From Nitrobacter vulgaris (GTDB lineage Bacteria > Pseudomonadota > Alphaproteobacteria > Rhizobiales > Xanthobacteraceae): 64,000 nt of DNA. The position numbers were made by a program, and so were the translations under genes. This document shows, piece by piece, positions 25,695-34,687 of the stretch. The stretch spans positions 4,564 to 68,563 of the forward strand of contig NZ_JAVDPZ010000022.1 of the NCBI RefSeq assembly GCF_031453995.1, in the 5' to 3' direction. Numbering within the stretch: the first letter of the stretch is position 1; each line of letters starts with the position of its first letter. The notes under the pieces were generated by a model. The model was not told the origin of the DNA. It searched no databases and worked only from the letters and a program-made list of their open reading frames with translations.

Positions 25695-26731
25695 ATGAAG
25701 GCGCTCGTCTACCATGGACCCGGGCATAAGACGCTCGAAGATCGTCCCAAGCCGGAAATACAGTCTGCGGGAGATGCTATCGTCAAGATCGTGAAAACGA
25801 CCATCTGCGGCACGGACCTCCATATTCTGAAAGGCGACGTGCCGACCTGTACGCCGGGTCGTATTCTGGACACGAGGGTGTGGGTATCATCGATTCAATT
25901 GGCGCCGGTGTCACGACCTTCAAACCAGGCGACCATGTCCTCATTTCCTGCATTTCCTCCTGTGGCAAATGCGAATACTGCCGTCGAGGTCTCTATTCCC
26001 ACTGCACCACCGGCGGCTGGATCCTCGGCAACGAAATCGATGGGACGCAAGCCGAATATGTTCGGACCCCGCACGCCGATACAAGTCTTTATCACATTCC
26101 GACTGACCCCGATGAAGAAGCGCTCGTCATGTTGAGCGATATTTTGCCGACCGGATTCGAATGCGGCGTTCTGAACGGCAAGGTGGTGCCGGGATCAACC
26201 GTCGCGATCGTGGGAGCCGGGCCGATCGGTCTTGCCGCATTGCTGACAGCGAAGTTCTATTCCCCCGCCAAACTCATCATGATCGATCTTGATGACAAGC
26301 GTCTCAAAATCGCCAAGATATTCGGCGCTTCGCAGACGATCAATAGCGCGAGCGGAAAGGTTGCCAACGAGGTGAAAGCATTAACCGATGGTAAAGGTGT
26401 CGATACGGCGATCGAGGCGGTCGGCATTCCCGCTACCTTTGTGCTTTGCCAGGACATCATCGCCCCCGGAGGCATCATCGCCAACATTGGAGTGCACGGC
26501 AGTAAAGTGGATCTGCACCTAGAGAGATTATGGTCGCATAATATTTCAATTACGACCCGACTGGTCGATACGGTCACGACGCCTATGCTTCTCAAGACGG
26601 TGCAATCTAACAAGCTCAATCCTGCCCAATTGATTACGCATCGATTCTCCCTCGACCAAATCCTTAGGGCGTATGACACATTCAGCCGCGCTGCGGACAC
26701 GGGTGCGCTGAAAGTGATCATCGCGGCCTGA
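25695..26731 (+). pseudogene. Zinc-dependent alcohol dehydrogenase, frameshifted
   Basis: The first part (MKALVYHGPGHKTLEDRP, then TTICGTDLHILKGDVP with the catalytic Zn Cys) breaks near 25868. There one G appears to be missing: GGTCGTATTCTGGACACGAG should encode GRILGHEG, but reads GRILDTR. The +1 frame continues from 25880 with the structural-zinc loop CGKCEYCRRGLYSHC, the NAD-binding GAGPIGLAALL, and runs to the normal end (DTGALKVIIAA). Restoring one base gives a full medium-chain dehydrogenase of about 346 residues. It is either a recent inactivation or a sequencing error. The FixK box and a good AT-spaced start are intact. Confidence 0.85.
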
Positions 26732-26946
26732 CTCCTTTGGCAGTGGCTTGTTTCGTGCCAATCATTCCCGATGGACGCAATAGATAATCTTATCTGCTCG
26801 GGAAAGGAACGAGGCAAACGGCCTCTTTAAGATGTAGGAATTTTGTGGAACGTATCGTTCGATACGGCTGCATGCAGATCTGCTTCAAAGACCCTGCCGC
26901 TACGGGATAAACACTACTCACGCCGGCGAGCGCAGCCAACAAGATC

Positions 26947-27780
26947 CTAATGCGACATAAAAACAGGAACCGTCATCGCCGCCAGTATTCCGCGTGTGGC
27001 GCCGCCAAGGATAAATTCGCGCAGACGAGAATGCCCATAGCCACCCATCACAAGTAGACTCGCCGAACAGTCAACAACATGCGACAGAATCAGGCTCGGC
27101 ACATCGATGTCAGCGGCGGGTGTTCTTCTCACTTCGATGTTGATATCGTGCCGGACCAGGTGCCTGCCGATGTCAATAACGCCAACACCACTTTCGTTGG
27201 CGGTCTTTTCATTCTCGACAATAAACAATTCGACGGCGTTGGCTTTCCTCAATAAAGGTAACGCATCATTGATCGCACGCACTGCGGCGCGACCTCCATC
27301 CCAACAGCACACAACCCGGTCCAGCTTCAACCCCTCGTGCTGGATGTAAGGGACAATAATGAGCGGCCGACCAGAATCAAACAGCGTCGCCTCGATCAAA
27401 GTGTCGTTATCGATGCCGTTATCATCGTCCGATTGCATGATGACGCTCAGATCGAAACACCGCGCCATCTCCGAAAAAGTTCTGGACGGTCCAAATTCAG
27501 TTTGCAGCAAAAGCCGCGGTTCAGCCAGAAGGTCGCTGCGCTTCATGGCGGACTTAAAACGATCAATTGCGCCGCGCGCTGCTGTTTCACTTTCCGCAAG
27601 TAGGTTGGCGAGAGCATCTGCGGGCAAAGTCGGAGCAATATAGTTGGGAATGCTTGCTGCAAAAGCAAAGGAGACACCCGTCAGATAGGCGGAAAACATC
27701 TCAGCTATCGAAACAGCAAAATCGCGGCCGATATCCCGGGACGGGTTGCTCTCCAAATGCAGGATAATGTCTTTTATCAT
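26947..27780 (-). CDS. Tandem universal stress protein, second copy
   Basis: The 277-residue protein has two USP domains. The C-terminal nucleotide motif is GGYGHSRLREFILGGATRGIL, and the N-terminal copy starts MIKDIILHLESNPSRD. GGGAGCG precedes ATG 27780. It is more distant from the copy at 21.5 kb than that copy's overall layout suggests. No clear FixK box is found in its upstream 100 bp; a TGAC-ttcat-GTCA repeat with the wrong spacing is present. It converges with the frameshifted dehydrogenase. Confidence 0.88.
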   Translation of the reverse strand: MIKDIILHLESNPSRDIGRDFAVSIAEMFSAYLTGVSFAFAASIPNYIAPTLPADALANLLAESETAARGAIDRFKSAMKRSDLLAEPRLLLQTEFGPSRTFSEMARCFDLSVIMQSDDDNGIDNDTLIEATLFDSGRPLIIVPYIQHEGLKLDRVVCCWDGGRAAVRAINDALPLLRKANAVELFIVENEKTANESGVGVIDIGRHLVRHDINIEVRRTPAADIDVPSLILSHVVDCSASLLVMGGYGHSRLREFILGGATRGILAAMTVPVFMSH

Positions 27781-28035
27781 AGAATCGCTCCCAATCGATA
27801 TAATGAAGAATGATATATGATGACATGAAGTCACCGGCTCATTCGAGCGTTGGAATCGCAATCGCCTGTCCTTGTCGCGTGTATGTTTTCAAGTTCGAAG
27901 TTTACGATTTTGATGAGGACGGGCGCTATAGTTCTCGGTGAGCTGTCTTCTGCGTCGTGGACACGCCAAATCGTCGCCAGACGTTTCGGCTTTTCGCGAA
28001 GGAAAACTCTCTGGTATTCGGCGTGTTGAGGTCAA

Positions 28036-28131
28036 GTGCCGTCGGACAAGGCGGCGCGCCAAAGTGACGTTAGCTTTCTGCCGACCGCACCGTTTGACGA
28101 TGTTCATTGCCCACGCTTGCAGCCAGGACAA
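28036..28131 (-). pseudogene. IS110-family transposase C-terminal scrap
   Basis: The minus-strand peptide LQAWAMNIVKRCGRQKANV followed by TLARRL matches the typical end of IS110-family transposases (AWAMNIAKRRGMKKAxVALARKL). The reading frame is then lost. About 30 codons remain. Nothing else is recognisable in 27781-28190. Confidence 0.6.
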
Positions 28132-28190
28132 TTTCTCTTAGGGAGAAGAGCTTGAAGCGTCCCGCCTCAGGGATCAGGAGCCAAGTACGA

Positions 28191-28931
28191 TCAGCTTTTG
28201 ACGAGAATCTGAAAGGTCATCATGGCTACAAGACCAAGTACGACCGATGTGGCAACATTTGAGTGCGGCGCGTCCTTGAAGGCGTCTGATAGAAGCTCTC
28301 CGACGGCGACCCAAATCATCGCGCCCGCAGCGAAGCCAAGGCCAAAAGGAAGGACGGGCTCAAAAGCGGCAACGAACATAAAGGCAGGAACAGCAAATAG
28401 GGGTTGAGGCATGCTGGAGAAGATGCTCCAAGCTGCTGACTTCCACACGCGCACGCCCTGTGGAATAAGCACCAAGCTAATCGCAAGACCTTCCGGTATG
28501 TTGTGGATAGCAATTGCTCCCGTGACAAAAGTCGCAAGCTTTTCGTCTCCGCCGAATGACACCCCAACGCCGATTCCCTCGGCCATCGAGTGCAGCGTCA
28601 TGACTGCAACGATCAATGCAGCTTTGCTAGCGCCAGCTCCTCTGAGTTCACCGACGTGGAGATCGCTGCGAACCTGTAGCAGACAAGAGCTGACGGCAAC
28701 GAGCAAAGCACCGATCACGAGGCCCGCAACAGTCCAGGATGCATGGATCGCGCTTCCCTCTGTAATTAGTGCATGGCTCGCACCGAGCATAAGGCCTGCG
28801 GCAATCCCATTGGATACCCCCAGCCACCGCCGACTCATCTGCTTGATGAACAGAAACGGTAATGCGCCTAGTCCAGTGGCGATTGCCGTCACCAACGCCG
28901 CGAGAAATACAATCCCTACCGAAGCTGTCAT
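28191..28931 (-). CDS. ZIP-family divalent metal transporter
   Basis: This 246-residue membrane protein has about eight hydrophobic segments and the two ZIP metal-site motifs HSMAEGIGVGVSFG and HNIPEGLAISLVL. It should import Zn2+, Fe2+ or a related ion. GGAATATCT precedes ATG 28931, where the hydrophobic protein begins. The frame continues upstream without conserved content. A small gene 120 bp upstream on the same strand may be co-transcribed. Confidence 0.88.
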   Translation of the reverse strand: MTASVGIVFLAALVTAIATGLGALPFLFIKQMSRRWLGVSNGIAAGLMLGASHALITEGSAIHASWTVAGLVIGALLVAVSSCLLQVRSDLHVGELRGAGASKAALIVAVMTLHSMAEGIGVGVSFGGDEKLATFVTGAIAIHNIPEGLAISLVLIPQGVRVWKSAAWSIFSSMPQPLFAVPAFMFVAAFEPVLPFGLGFAAGAMIWVAVGELLSDAFKDAPHSNVATSVVLGLVAMMTFQILVKS

Positions 28932-29050
28932 AGATATTCCATGCAACTGGGACGATCCATAGGTCAATGCTATTCCGTTCGCATTCGCTCCGTGCCGCCG
29001 CTCAATACTGCCCCTAGATCGAGCCATTCCTGGCAGAAGGTTCTCGACAA

Positions 29051-29287
29051 TTAGCCCGAACGGACTCGAGCGCCCCGGTTGTCGATGGCTTGTACGTAGA
29101 TCTGGTTGACGGTCAACCAGTGCGGCACCGAGTAAAAGATCTTCTTCTCGGACCTCGACGGAATAATCGGGATGAACCCTTGTCGTTTCCACTCGGCATG
29201 TTCGAACGGTTCGCTCGGCAGCGGGGCCAGCGTGGTGCATTCGATTTCGTCGAACAGCCACCGGCATGATTTTTCGGTATGGCGCAT
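29051..29287 (-). CDS. Possible small protein of unknown function
   Basis: The 78-residue frame has GGAG 6 bases before its ATG and a composition like a soluble protein (WLFDEIECTTLAPLPSEPFE). It lies between the ZIP gene and the FixK-type box at 29383-29396, which could act in this direction too. I do not recognise it, and it could be chance. Confidence 0.4.
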   Translation of the reverse strand: MRHTEKSCRWLFDEIECTTLAPLPSEPFEHAEWKRQGFIPIIPSRSEKKIFYSVPHWLTVNQIYVQAIDNRGARVRSG

Positions 29288-29382
29288 TCAGCTCCTCGAG
29301 CAACCGTCGATCGCTGTATTGAGATCAGTCAGACTGAAAAAACCGCTCAAGAGAAAAGCCGCAAGTTCCTAGGCTCGACGCC

Positions 29383-29396
29383 TTGACACAAATCAA
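29383..29396 (+). promoter_or_regulatory. FixK/FNR-type box before the cytochrome c gene
   Basis: TTGACACAAATCAA fits TTGA-N6-TCAA, centred about 64 bp before the ATG at 29454. Being palindromic, it could also serve the minus-strand small gene. Confidence 0.75.
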
Positions 29397-29453
29397 TAAG
29401 ATGGACCAGCGTTATGGTATCTACTAAATTCAGCTCTTTGCTTAGGAAAAACA

Positions 29454-29780
29454 ATGCGGATTGCTAGCTCATTGTTGTTTTTTGCGTTGTCACTGATCTT
29501 CACCTTAGGATCATCACAACGCATAGAAGCCGCCAATGTCGAGCAAGGTCGACGCTTGGCGTTGCTTTATTGCGCAGGATGTCACGCGATTGACAAGGTG
29601 AGTCCCAGCCCACTTCGGATTGCACCGCCATTTCGGAACTTGCACCAACGCTATCCCGTCGAGACGCTTGAGGAAGCCTTGGCTGAAGGGATCATAACCG
29701 GGCATCCCAGTATGCCACAGTTCCAATTCGAAGCCGATCAGATCAATGATTTCATCGCGTTTCTTAAATCCCTGGAGTAA
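29454..29780 (+). CDS. Small periplasmic mono-haem cytochrome c
   Basis: This 108-residue class I cytochrome has a signal peptide (about 1-26, ending RIEAA) and the haem motif CAGCH (40-44). The axial Met candidate is in GHPSMPQFQF (near residue 86), with a final helix DFIAFLKSLE. Such a protein carries electrons in the periplasm. With a FixK-type box in front it probably serves low-oxygen respiration or an accessory dehydrogenase. The partner is not evident here. Confidence 0.88.
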   Translation: MRIASSLLFFALSLIFTLGSSQRIEAANVEQGRRLALLYCAGCHAIDKVSPSPLRIAPPFRNLHQRYPVETLEEALAEGIITGHPSMPQFQFEADQINDFIAFLKSLE

Positions 29781-30003
29781 TCTGTAACGCTCATTGCGAG
29801 TTAGCATGACGCATGTTTGCGTCTGCCCATAGACCGGGCAAGTTCGAAGACCGTTGAGCACAAATGACATCGAAAACGCGGTTTGCGTAACGGTTGGGGG
29901 GCGGTTCGTACGTTGATAGCGCATACTTATCGGCTACGACTCTGGATGGCAGAGTATTGATCGATAGAGTCAACCGCAAAACCTGCGAAGAAGGACTACC
30001 GTC

Positions 30004-30471
30004 TCATGGTCTGGCAGCCGGATCGAAGACTTGATTGCTGAATGGGGACGACGTTGGCACCTTAATCACGATAAATCCGCGACCGATCGATTGGTGACAA
30101 CCGTTACATGCCGCTGTCATCTCACTGAAAGCGGACGCGAACTTGTTGGGTTCTTTCTTCTGAATAGCCTCGCCAAGCCGTCGAACTGGCTCCGCCATAA
30201 CTGTCATATCGGAAACCGGGATTCCCGGATAAAGCGTCGCCGCATCCTGAAAACTCTCCTTAATCCGGTCCATCTCATAGGCGGCGAGCTCCCAGTTCCG
30301 CAACTTGCCCGCAAATGATAGCTTGAAGTGGCGAAGCTGCATTGTTCCCATGATGTCGCCAAGGTGAGGAATATAGTTCCCATTTGGCAATCCGCCCGTC
30401 GATTGCGCAGCAGCGAAAGATGCGAATATCGCGCCGGCGCATGAAACAATAATCAACGTACGAGATGTCAT
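30004..30471 (-). CDS. Periplasmic CxxCH protein, cytochrome c'-like
   Basis: The 155-residue product has a signal peptide (1-22, ending SFAAA). A largely helical middle part follows (MGTMQLRHFKLSFAGKLRNW). A single CNGCH motif sits late in the chain (about 122-126), followed by IGRGFIVIKVPTSSPFSNQ. A C-terminal CxxCH after a helical bundle resembles class II cytochromes, though the fold call is an inference. It may be the last gene of the lipid-transport operon that starts at 34.1 kb, or have its own promoter in the 165-bp gap. Confidence 0.75.
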   Translation of the reverse strand: MTSRTLIIVSCAGAIFASFAAAQSTGGLPNGNYIPHLGDIMGTMQLRHFKLSFAGKLRNWELAAYEMDRIKESFQDAATLYPGIPVSDMTVMAEPVRRLGEAIQKKEPNKFASAFSEMTAACNGCHQSIGRGFIVIKVPTSSPFSNQVFDPAARP

Positions 30472-30636
30472 CCCGCCCCTCCATCTGCCAATGATTTTGT
30501 CGCCGGCAAAACGCCTATTCGATCGAGAGATCCGTGAAGATGATATCGTCGCTGCTCACGCGCCCAGCGAATCGTACCCGGGCTCGCGAAGCGCGCTGTC
30601 ATCATAATGAACGCGAGCTCTTCGCCACTATCTGCC

Positions 30637-30984
30637 TCAGAAGTCGCAATCACGGAATTGCTTTGAGGCAAGCCGGAACCGTGAGCCTACCTGGATAAAA
30701 TCAACGTCGAGGCATTGGTGTTCTCGTCGGAAATCGCTGAGGCCATCGCACCGAAGATATTCGAGGTGTATCCGCCAACGTCTCTCGGCTGGAGAATAGG
30801 TTCCGAAATGATGCTGCGCCTTGGCCGGTCCCTTGCAGATTGTCGCTATATAGTTACGGATCTGGGGCGGCAGTTGATCTATGTGGCGGGGATTATAGGG
30901 ATGATCCGTAAAAGGGGAACTGACCGCCAGCAGCTTGCTCGCAAGGAGAAGAGAACACGACAACAAGAGGGTACGGACAATCAT
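30637..30984 (-). CDS. Small exported protein of unknown function
   Basis: The 115-residue product has a signal peptide (1-21, LLLSCSLLLASKLLAVSS). The mature part is basic, with three Cys (ICKGP, RCDG, QCLDV), a PYNPRHIDQLPPQIRNYI segment and the ending FRDCDF. A strong GGAGGAG ribosome binding site precedes ATG 30984. It is 78 bp downstream of the MCE gene on the same strand, so it probably belongs to the same transcript. No family recognised. Confidence 0.7.
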   Translation of the reverse strand: MIVRTLLLSCSLLLASKLLAVSSPFTDHPYNPRHIDQLPPQIRNYIATICKGPAKAQHHFGTYSPAERRWRIHLEYLRCDGLSDFRREHQCLDVDFIQVGSRFRLASKQFRDCDF

Positions 30985-31062
30985 TCGATCTCCTCCTAAC
31001 AGAACCTTTCGCCAATCGTGCGCGTACCACCATTATTGATCCAGGAACGTTTGAACCACGCT

Positions 31063-32172
31063 CTACAACGTCTTAACGGTCCACGCGATCATGTCCTTGG
31101 CGATTCGTTCGAATGCATTGTTGAATGCCGTGCTGGCCGCCGCCGGTTCGATTTTGTCCAGCTTCTGCGTGTCCTGGAATAATCGCGCCGCGACTACCTT
31201 GCCATTCTTGTTCAGGATACGCGCCGACAATCCGATATCTGCGACTGGTTCTGGATCGACAGTGATCTGAAAGCGCCGGACGTCGATCAGAAGTTGATAA
31301 TCTGTCTGCACTCCATCCATTGAGCGCAGGGGCGCATGGGCGATGTCGTAATTTTCGAAGCTTTCGAGCAGTTTTGACTGCAGCAGCTTCGGAATGCTGT
31401 CTGCCCACATCGCTTCGGCGAAATCCGGATACTCTTTGTCCGACGAAAACAGAAAACGCTGCGTATCGAGCTTAATCACTGCAGTCGGCTCCGGAATGAA
31501 GAGCCCGTTCTTGAGAGTCCGGTCGGGCGGGCTGGGAAAGCCGCTCGCCGCACGGAGGTCGTAAGTGATTTTCCGCGCCGGTGAAGCGCTTCCTGCTGTC
31601 ATGCGTTCAAGGCCGGCCACGATGCCGTCGAGCTTGCCGGTATTGCGGGCCAGGCCTTCGGAAAACACCTGCAGGTTGGCGATCGTGGTTTTCAACGGCT
31701 CCGAATTTTCCGCCAGCACGGCATCGACATGCCGCAACGCATCGCGTGCAGCCTGGGTCATGCTCTGACCCGCGCCGGCTTCGGCGATCAATGTCGGGAC
31801 CGGACCCGAGGCGCCGAGTAGCTGACCACCTTCCAGCGCAATGACTGGAACGCCGGTCAGACCCTGGAATTCGAGGCCGACTTTGGTGTCGGGTCGCACC
31901 GGCGTCGTCGATGTCACAGCAATCGCCGCGTCAACGCGGCGCGGATTGTCCGGCGCGAGGCTGAGCTCCGTCACTTCGCCGACGCGAATGCCATTGAAGA
32001 GAACGGCCGCACCAACCAGCAGGCCGGGCACAGAGCCCTCGAATTGCACGTGGTAGGTTGTTCGCGGGCCCAGGCCCCCGGTGTTGTGCAGCCAATAGAC
32101 GAAGCCGAAAACCGCGGCGAGGGCCGCCAGCACGAAAGCGCCGATGACGACAAATGGGGCACGGGTTTCCAT
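31063..32172 (-). CDS. MlaD/MCE-domain protein fused to an ABC-transporter auxiliary (PqiC-like) domain
   Basis: In this 369-residue protein one N-terminal membrane anchor (8-29) is followed by an MCE domain (about 40-118, GLLVGAAVLFNGIRVGEVTEL) and a helical linker. The C-terminal part (about 205-365, YDLRAASGFPSPPD to IAWTVKTL) looks like the lipoprotein-type ABC auxiliary domain usually encoded separately. It would form the periplasmic substrate-binding element of a phospholipid transporter. It lies 3 bp behind the ATPase gene. The fusion is the unusual feature. Confidence 0.82.
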   Translation of the reverse strand: METRAPFVVIGAFVLAALAAVFGFVYWLHNTGGLGPRTTYHVQFEGSVPGLLVGAAVLFNGIRVGEVTELSLAPDNPRRVDAAIAVTSTTPVRPDTKVGLEFQGLTGVPVIALEGGQLLGASGPVPTLIAEAGAGQSMTQAARDALRHVDAVLAENSEPLKTTIANLQVFSEGLARNTGKLDGIVAGLERMTAGSASPARKITYDLRAASGFPSPPDRTLKNGLFIPEPTAVIKLDTQRFLFSSDKEYPDFAEAMWADSIPKLLQSKLLESFENYDIAHAPLRSMDGVQTDYQLLIDVRRFQITVDPEPVADIGLSARILNKNGKVVAARLFQDTQKLDKIEPAAASTAFNNAFERIAKDMIAWTVKTL

Positions 32173-32175
32173 CTC

Positions 32176-32955
32176 TCAACTCGCTTTCGGTTGCAGCATC
32201 AACGAGCGCTTGCCATGAAAATAGGCTCTCACCCACGGATGGTCGGATTGGAGCAACTCACGCATCGGCCCGATGGCGACAATTTTGCCGTCCGCCAGCG
32301 CCGCGACGCGGTCGCAGACCGTATTCAGGCTGGCGAGATCATGGGTCACCATGAACACCGTCAGGCCCAGGGTTTTCTGCAATGTCTTGATCAGGGTATC
32401 GAAGTCGCCTGCCGCGATGGGATCGAGGCCGGAGGTCGGCTCATCGAGAAAAACGATCGCCGGGTCGAGCGCCAGCGCCCGCGCCAGCGCCACGCGCTTA
32501 GTCATACCGCCCGACAGCTCGGCGGGAAACTTATCGCCGTCCTCCGGAGTCAGGCCGACCATTTCCAGCTTGGCGGTGGCGATCTCGTCCATCAACGCGC
32601 TGGACAACACAAGATTCTCGCGCAACGGAAACTGGATATTCTGCCGCACGGTCAGCGAGGAGAACAGCGCTCCCTGCTGGAACAGGATGCCCCATTTACC
32701 AGCGACCCTCTGCGTTCCGAGGTCATGGGTCGAGCCGATCCTGGCGCCCATGACCTTGATCTCACCACTCCGTCGCGGGATCAGGCCGATGATGGTGCGC
32801 ATCAGCACCGACTTGCCTCCGCCCGAGGCACCGACGAGGCCGAGGATCTCGCCACGGCGTACATCGAGCGAGAGATGATCGATGACGACGCGGCGCCCGA
32901 AACCAACGACGAGATCGTTGACCCGAATTGCGAACTCTGCAACCGATGTATCCAT
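32176..32955 (-). CDS. ABC ATPase of an MCE lipid transporter (MlaF-like)
   Basis: The 259-residue protein has Walker A GASGGGKSVLMRTIIG, signature LSGGMTKRVALARALA (the MTKR form typical of MlaF), Walker B AIVFLDEPTSGLDP and switch MVTHDLASL. ATG 32955 lies 2 bp after the permease stop. A much longer open frame extends upstream inside the permease gene in another frame and is a shadow. It energises lipid movement between the membranes. Confidence 0.9.
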   Translation of the reverse strand: MDTSVAEFAIRVNDLVVGFGRRVVIDHLSLDVRRGEILGLVGASGGGKSVLMRTIIGLIPRRSGEIKVMGARIGSTHDLGTQRVAGKWGILFQQGALFSSLTVRQNIQFPLRENLVLSSALMDEIATAKLEMVGLTPEDGDKFPAELSGGMTKRVALARALALDPAIVFLDEPTSGLDPIAAGDFDTLIKTLQKTLGLTVFMVTHDLASLNTVCDRVAALADGKIVAIGPMRELLQSDHPWVRAYFHGKRSLMLQPKAS

Positions 32956-32957
32956 CG

Positions 32958-34094
32958 CTACATTCCGATCGACGCGAAGAACACCGCGAACAACCCATCC
33001 AGAACGATCACCAGGAAGATCGACTTCACCACCGAGGTCGTCGTCTGCTTGCCGAGCGATTCGGCACTGCCCTTGACGCGCAGACCCTCGCTGCAAGCCA
33101 CGATGCCGATCACCAGGGCCATAAAGGGCGCTTTGATCATGCCGACCTCGAAATGCGTCACGGACACAGCGTCGTGCAGCCGCGCGATGAATATCGCCGG
33201 ACCCATGCCGCCGTAAAACCATGCGACCAGACCGCCACCGTAAAGCGCAGCCATCGATCCGATGAACGTCAGGATCGGCAGCGCAGAAACCAGTGCCAGG
33301 ACGCGCGGCAGGATCAAAACGACGACGGGATCGAGACCCATAGTGGAGAGTGCGTCGATCTCCTCGCGCATCTTCATGGAGCCAAGCTCGGCGGTATAAG
33401 CGCTGCCGGATCGGCCGGCGACCATGATCGCAACGATCAGCACGCCAAGCTCGCGCAGCACGAGAATTCCAACCATATCGACGACGTAGGAATCGGCGCC
33501 GAACTTGCGAAAATGAAAAAAGCCCTGCTGAGCGATGATCGCGCCGATCAGAAGCGTGATGAGCAGGATGATGGGAATTGCCTGCCAGCCGACCCGATAC
33601 AATTGATAGATCAGCGACGTGAGCCGAAGCGACCGCGGCCTGCGAATGATACCGAGCACTGCAACGCAAAGCGAACCGAGCATTTGCAAGAACACGACCA
33701 CGTCTTCGCGGGAGCCCCAGGCAGCGCGACCAATCTTCTCCACCGTGGCGATCACGGGATTGCGCGCTTTGGGTGGCGGAGGATTGTGCCGGTTGACATG
33801 CCTGACCTCCTCGATCAGGCCAACGTAGTTTTCAGAAACCCCGACGACTTCGACCGGACGATCGGCTATTCGCCGCGACAACTTCTCGAGCAGCCAGGCT
33901 CCCAACGTATCGAGCTCGCTCAGGCCGCTCATATCCAATCTGAGGGATTTCGCCCGCTCAAGCTGCGGCGTGACGGCGTCTGTGAGCGATTCCAGCGTGG
34001 TCACATTCGCCGCAATCCAGGAGCCATCCGGGCGCAGTTCGAGCGCATCACCTCTTGATGAAGCCGCCAATTGAGGTGCTGTCGCCAAATACAA
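32958..34094 (-). CDS. MlaE-family permease with N-terminal STAS domain
   Basis: In this 378-residue protein the first 110 residues form a STAS-like domain (LRLDMSGLSELDTLGAWLL). The rest is an MlaE permease with about five hydrophobic segments and the family marks FGADSYVVDMVGILVLRELG, EEIDALSTMGLDPV and IGIVACSEGLRVKGSAE. The start appears to be TTG 34094, with GGAG 4 bases before it; TTG 34088 is an alternative. A FixK-type box is 48 bp upstream, so this lipid transporter is probably induced at low oxygen. Confidence 0.88.
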   Translation of the reverse strand: MYLATAPQLAASSRGDALELRPDGSWIAANVTTLESLTDAVTPQLERAKSLRLDMSGLSELDTLGAWLLEKLSRRIADRPVEVVGVSENYVGLIEEVRHVNRHNPPPPKARNPVIATVEKIGRAAWGSREDVVVFLQMLGSLCVAVLGIIRRPRSLRLTSLIYQLYRVGWQAIPIILLITLLIGAIIAQQGFFHFRKFGADSYVVDMVGILVLRELGVLIVAIMVAGRSGSAYTAELGSMKMREEIDALSTMGLDPVVVLILPRVLALVSALPILTFIGSMAALYGGGLVAWFYGGMGPAIFIARLHDAVSVTHFEVGMIKAPFMALVIGIVACSEGLRVKGSAESLGKQTTTSVVKSIFLVIVLDGLFAVFFASIGM

Positions 34095-34141
34095 ATCTCC
34101 AGCTCTTTACGCCATCCATATATTGCACCGAGAAATGGACA

Positions 34142-34155
34142 TTGACCCAAGTCAA
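34142..34155 (-). promoter_or_regulatory. FixK/FNR-type box before the lipid transporter operon
   Basis: TTGACCCAAGTCAA fits TTGA-N6-TCAA, centred about 55 bp before the MlaE-type start and about 108 bp before the divergent gene at 34256. It may control both. Confidence 0.75.
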
Positions 34156-34255
34156 CGGCACGCAGCGCCACCCGTATAGATTTTCATTCGATTCAGAAAG
34201 GCAGAGCTGAGAGCTGGCTCATCATTCGAGTCCCTCAGGCACGAGGACTATGATC

Positions 34256-34657
34256 ATGCATCTCAAACCGATCCTGAATACGTCTCTACCGCAGCAATTT
34301 CGGCAAATCCGCCTCGAACTGGCGCGCGAACCGGCTCACCCAGAAGGAGACAGTGATTTCGGTTACATCATTATAGCCCCGCTCGCCCCCGATGGCCGCA
34401 TCGACCATGAGTCATGGAAGAAGCATCGCGAGGCATGTCGCGTGACACGTCTACGGCCGGACGAGAATAGCGATATCGGCCATCTTATTCATCGTCCCGG
34501 CGGCACCTGGGCGTTCCATTACGACGACGCGACCAACCTGCCCGACGAAGCCGGCTATCACTTTGCGGACGAGCGTTTTGTGGCTGGTGAATACGTTTCA
34601 ATCGAGGAAGGAGACACCATGCATACCTATCGCGTCAGGTCGGTTGCCCGTCTTTGA
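34256..34657 (+). CDS. Conserved-looking small cytoplasmic protein of unknown function
   Basis: The 133-residue protein has no signal peptide or membrane segment. It contains FGYIIIAPLAPDGRIDHESW, GHLIHRPGGTWAFHYDD and a C-terminal GEYVSIEEGDTMHTYRV that reads like a small beta-barrel domain. GAGG lies 9 bases before ATG 34256; ATG 34250 is only 3 bases away from it. It is divergent from the lipid transporter with a shared FixK-type box. Family name not known to me. Confidence 0.7.
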   Translation: MHLKPILNTSLPQQFRQIRLELAREPAHPEGDSDFGYIIIAPLAPDGRIDHESWKKHREACRVTRLRPDENSDIGHLIHRPGGTWAFHYDDATNLPDEAGYHFADERFVAGEYVSIEEGDTMHTYRVRSVARL

Positions 34658-34687
34658 CACAATGAACGATCGGTGGATGCGCGTGGG

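Noticed and set aside
27815..27835. TGAC-atgaa-GTCA repeat before the second USP as a FixK box
   Set aside because: Arms are 5 bp apart instead of the required spacing and lack the outer T and A.
32928..34058. 376-codon plus-strand open frame across the MlaE-type permease
   Set aside because: Antisense to a clear permease; low-complexity His/Arg/Gln product typical of high-GC shadow frames.
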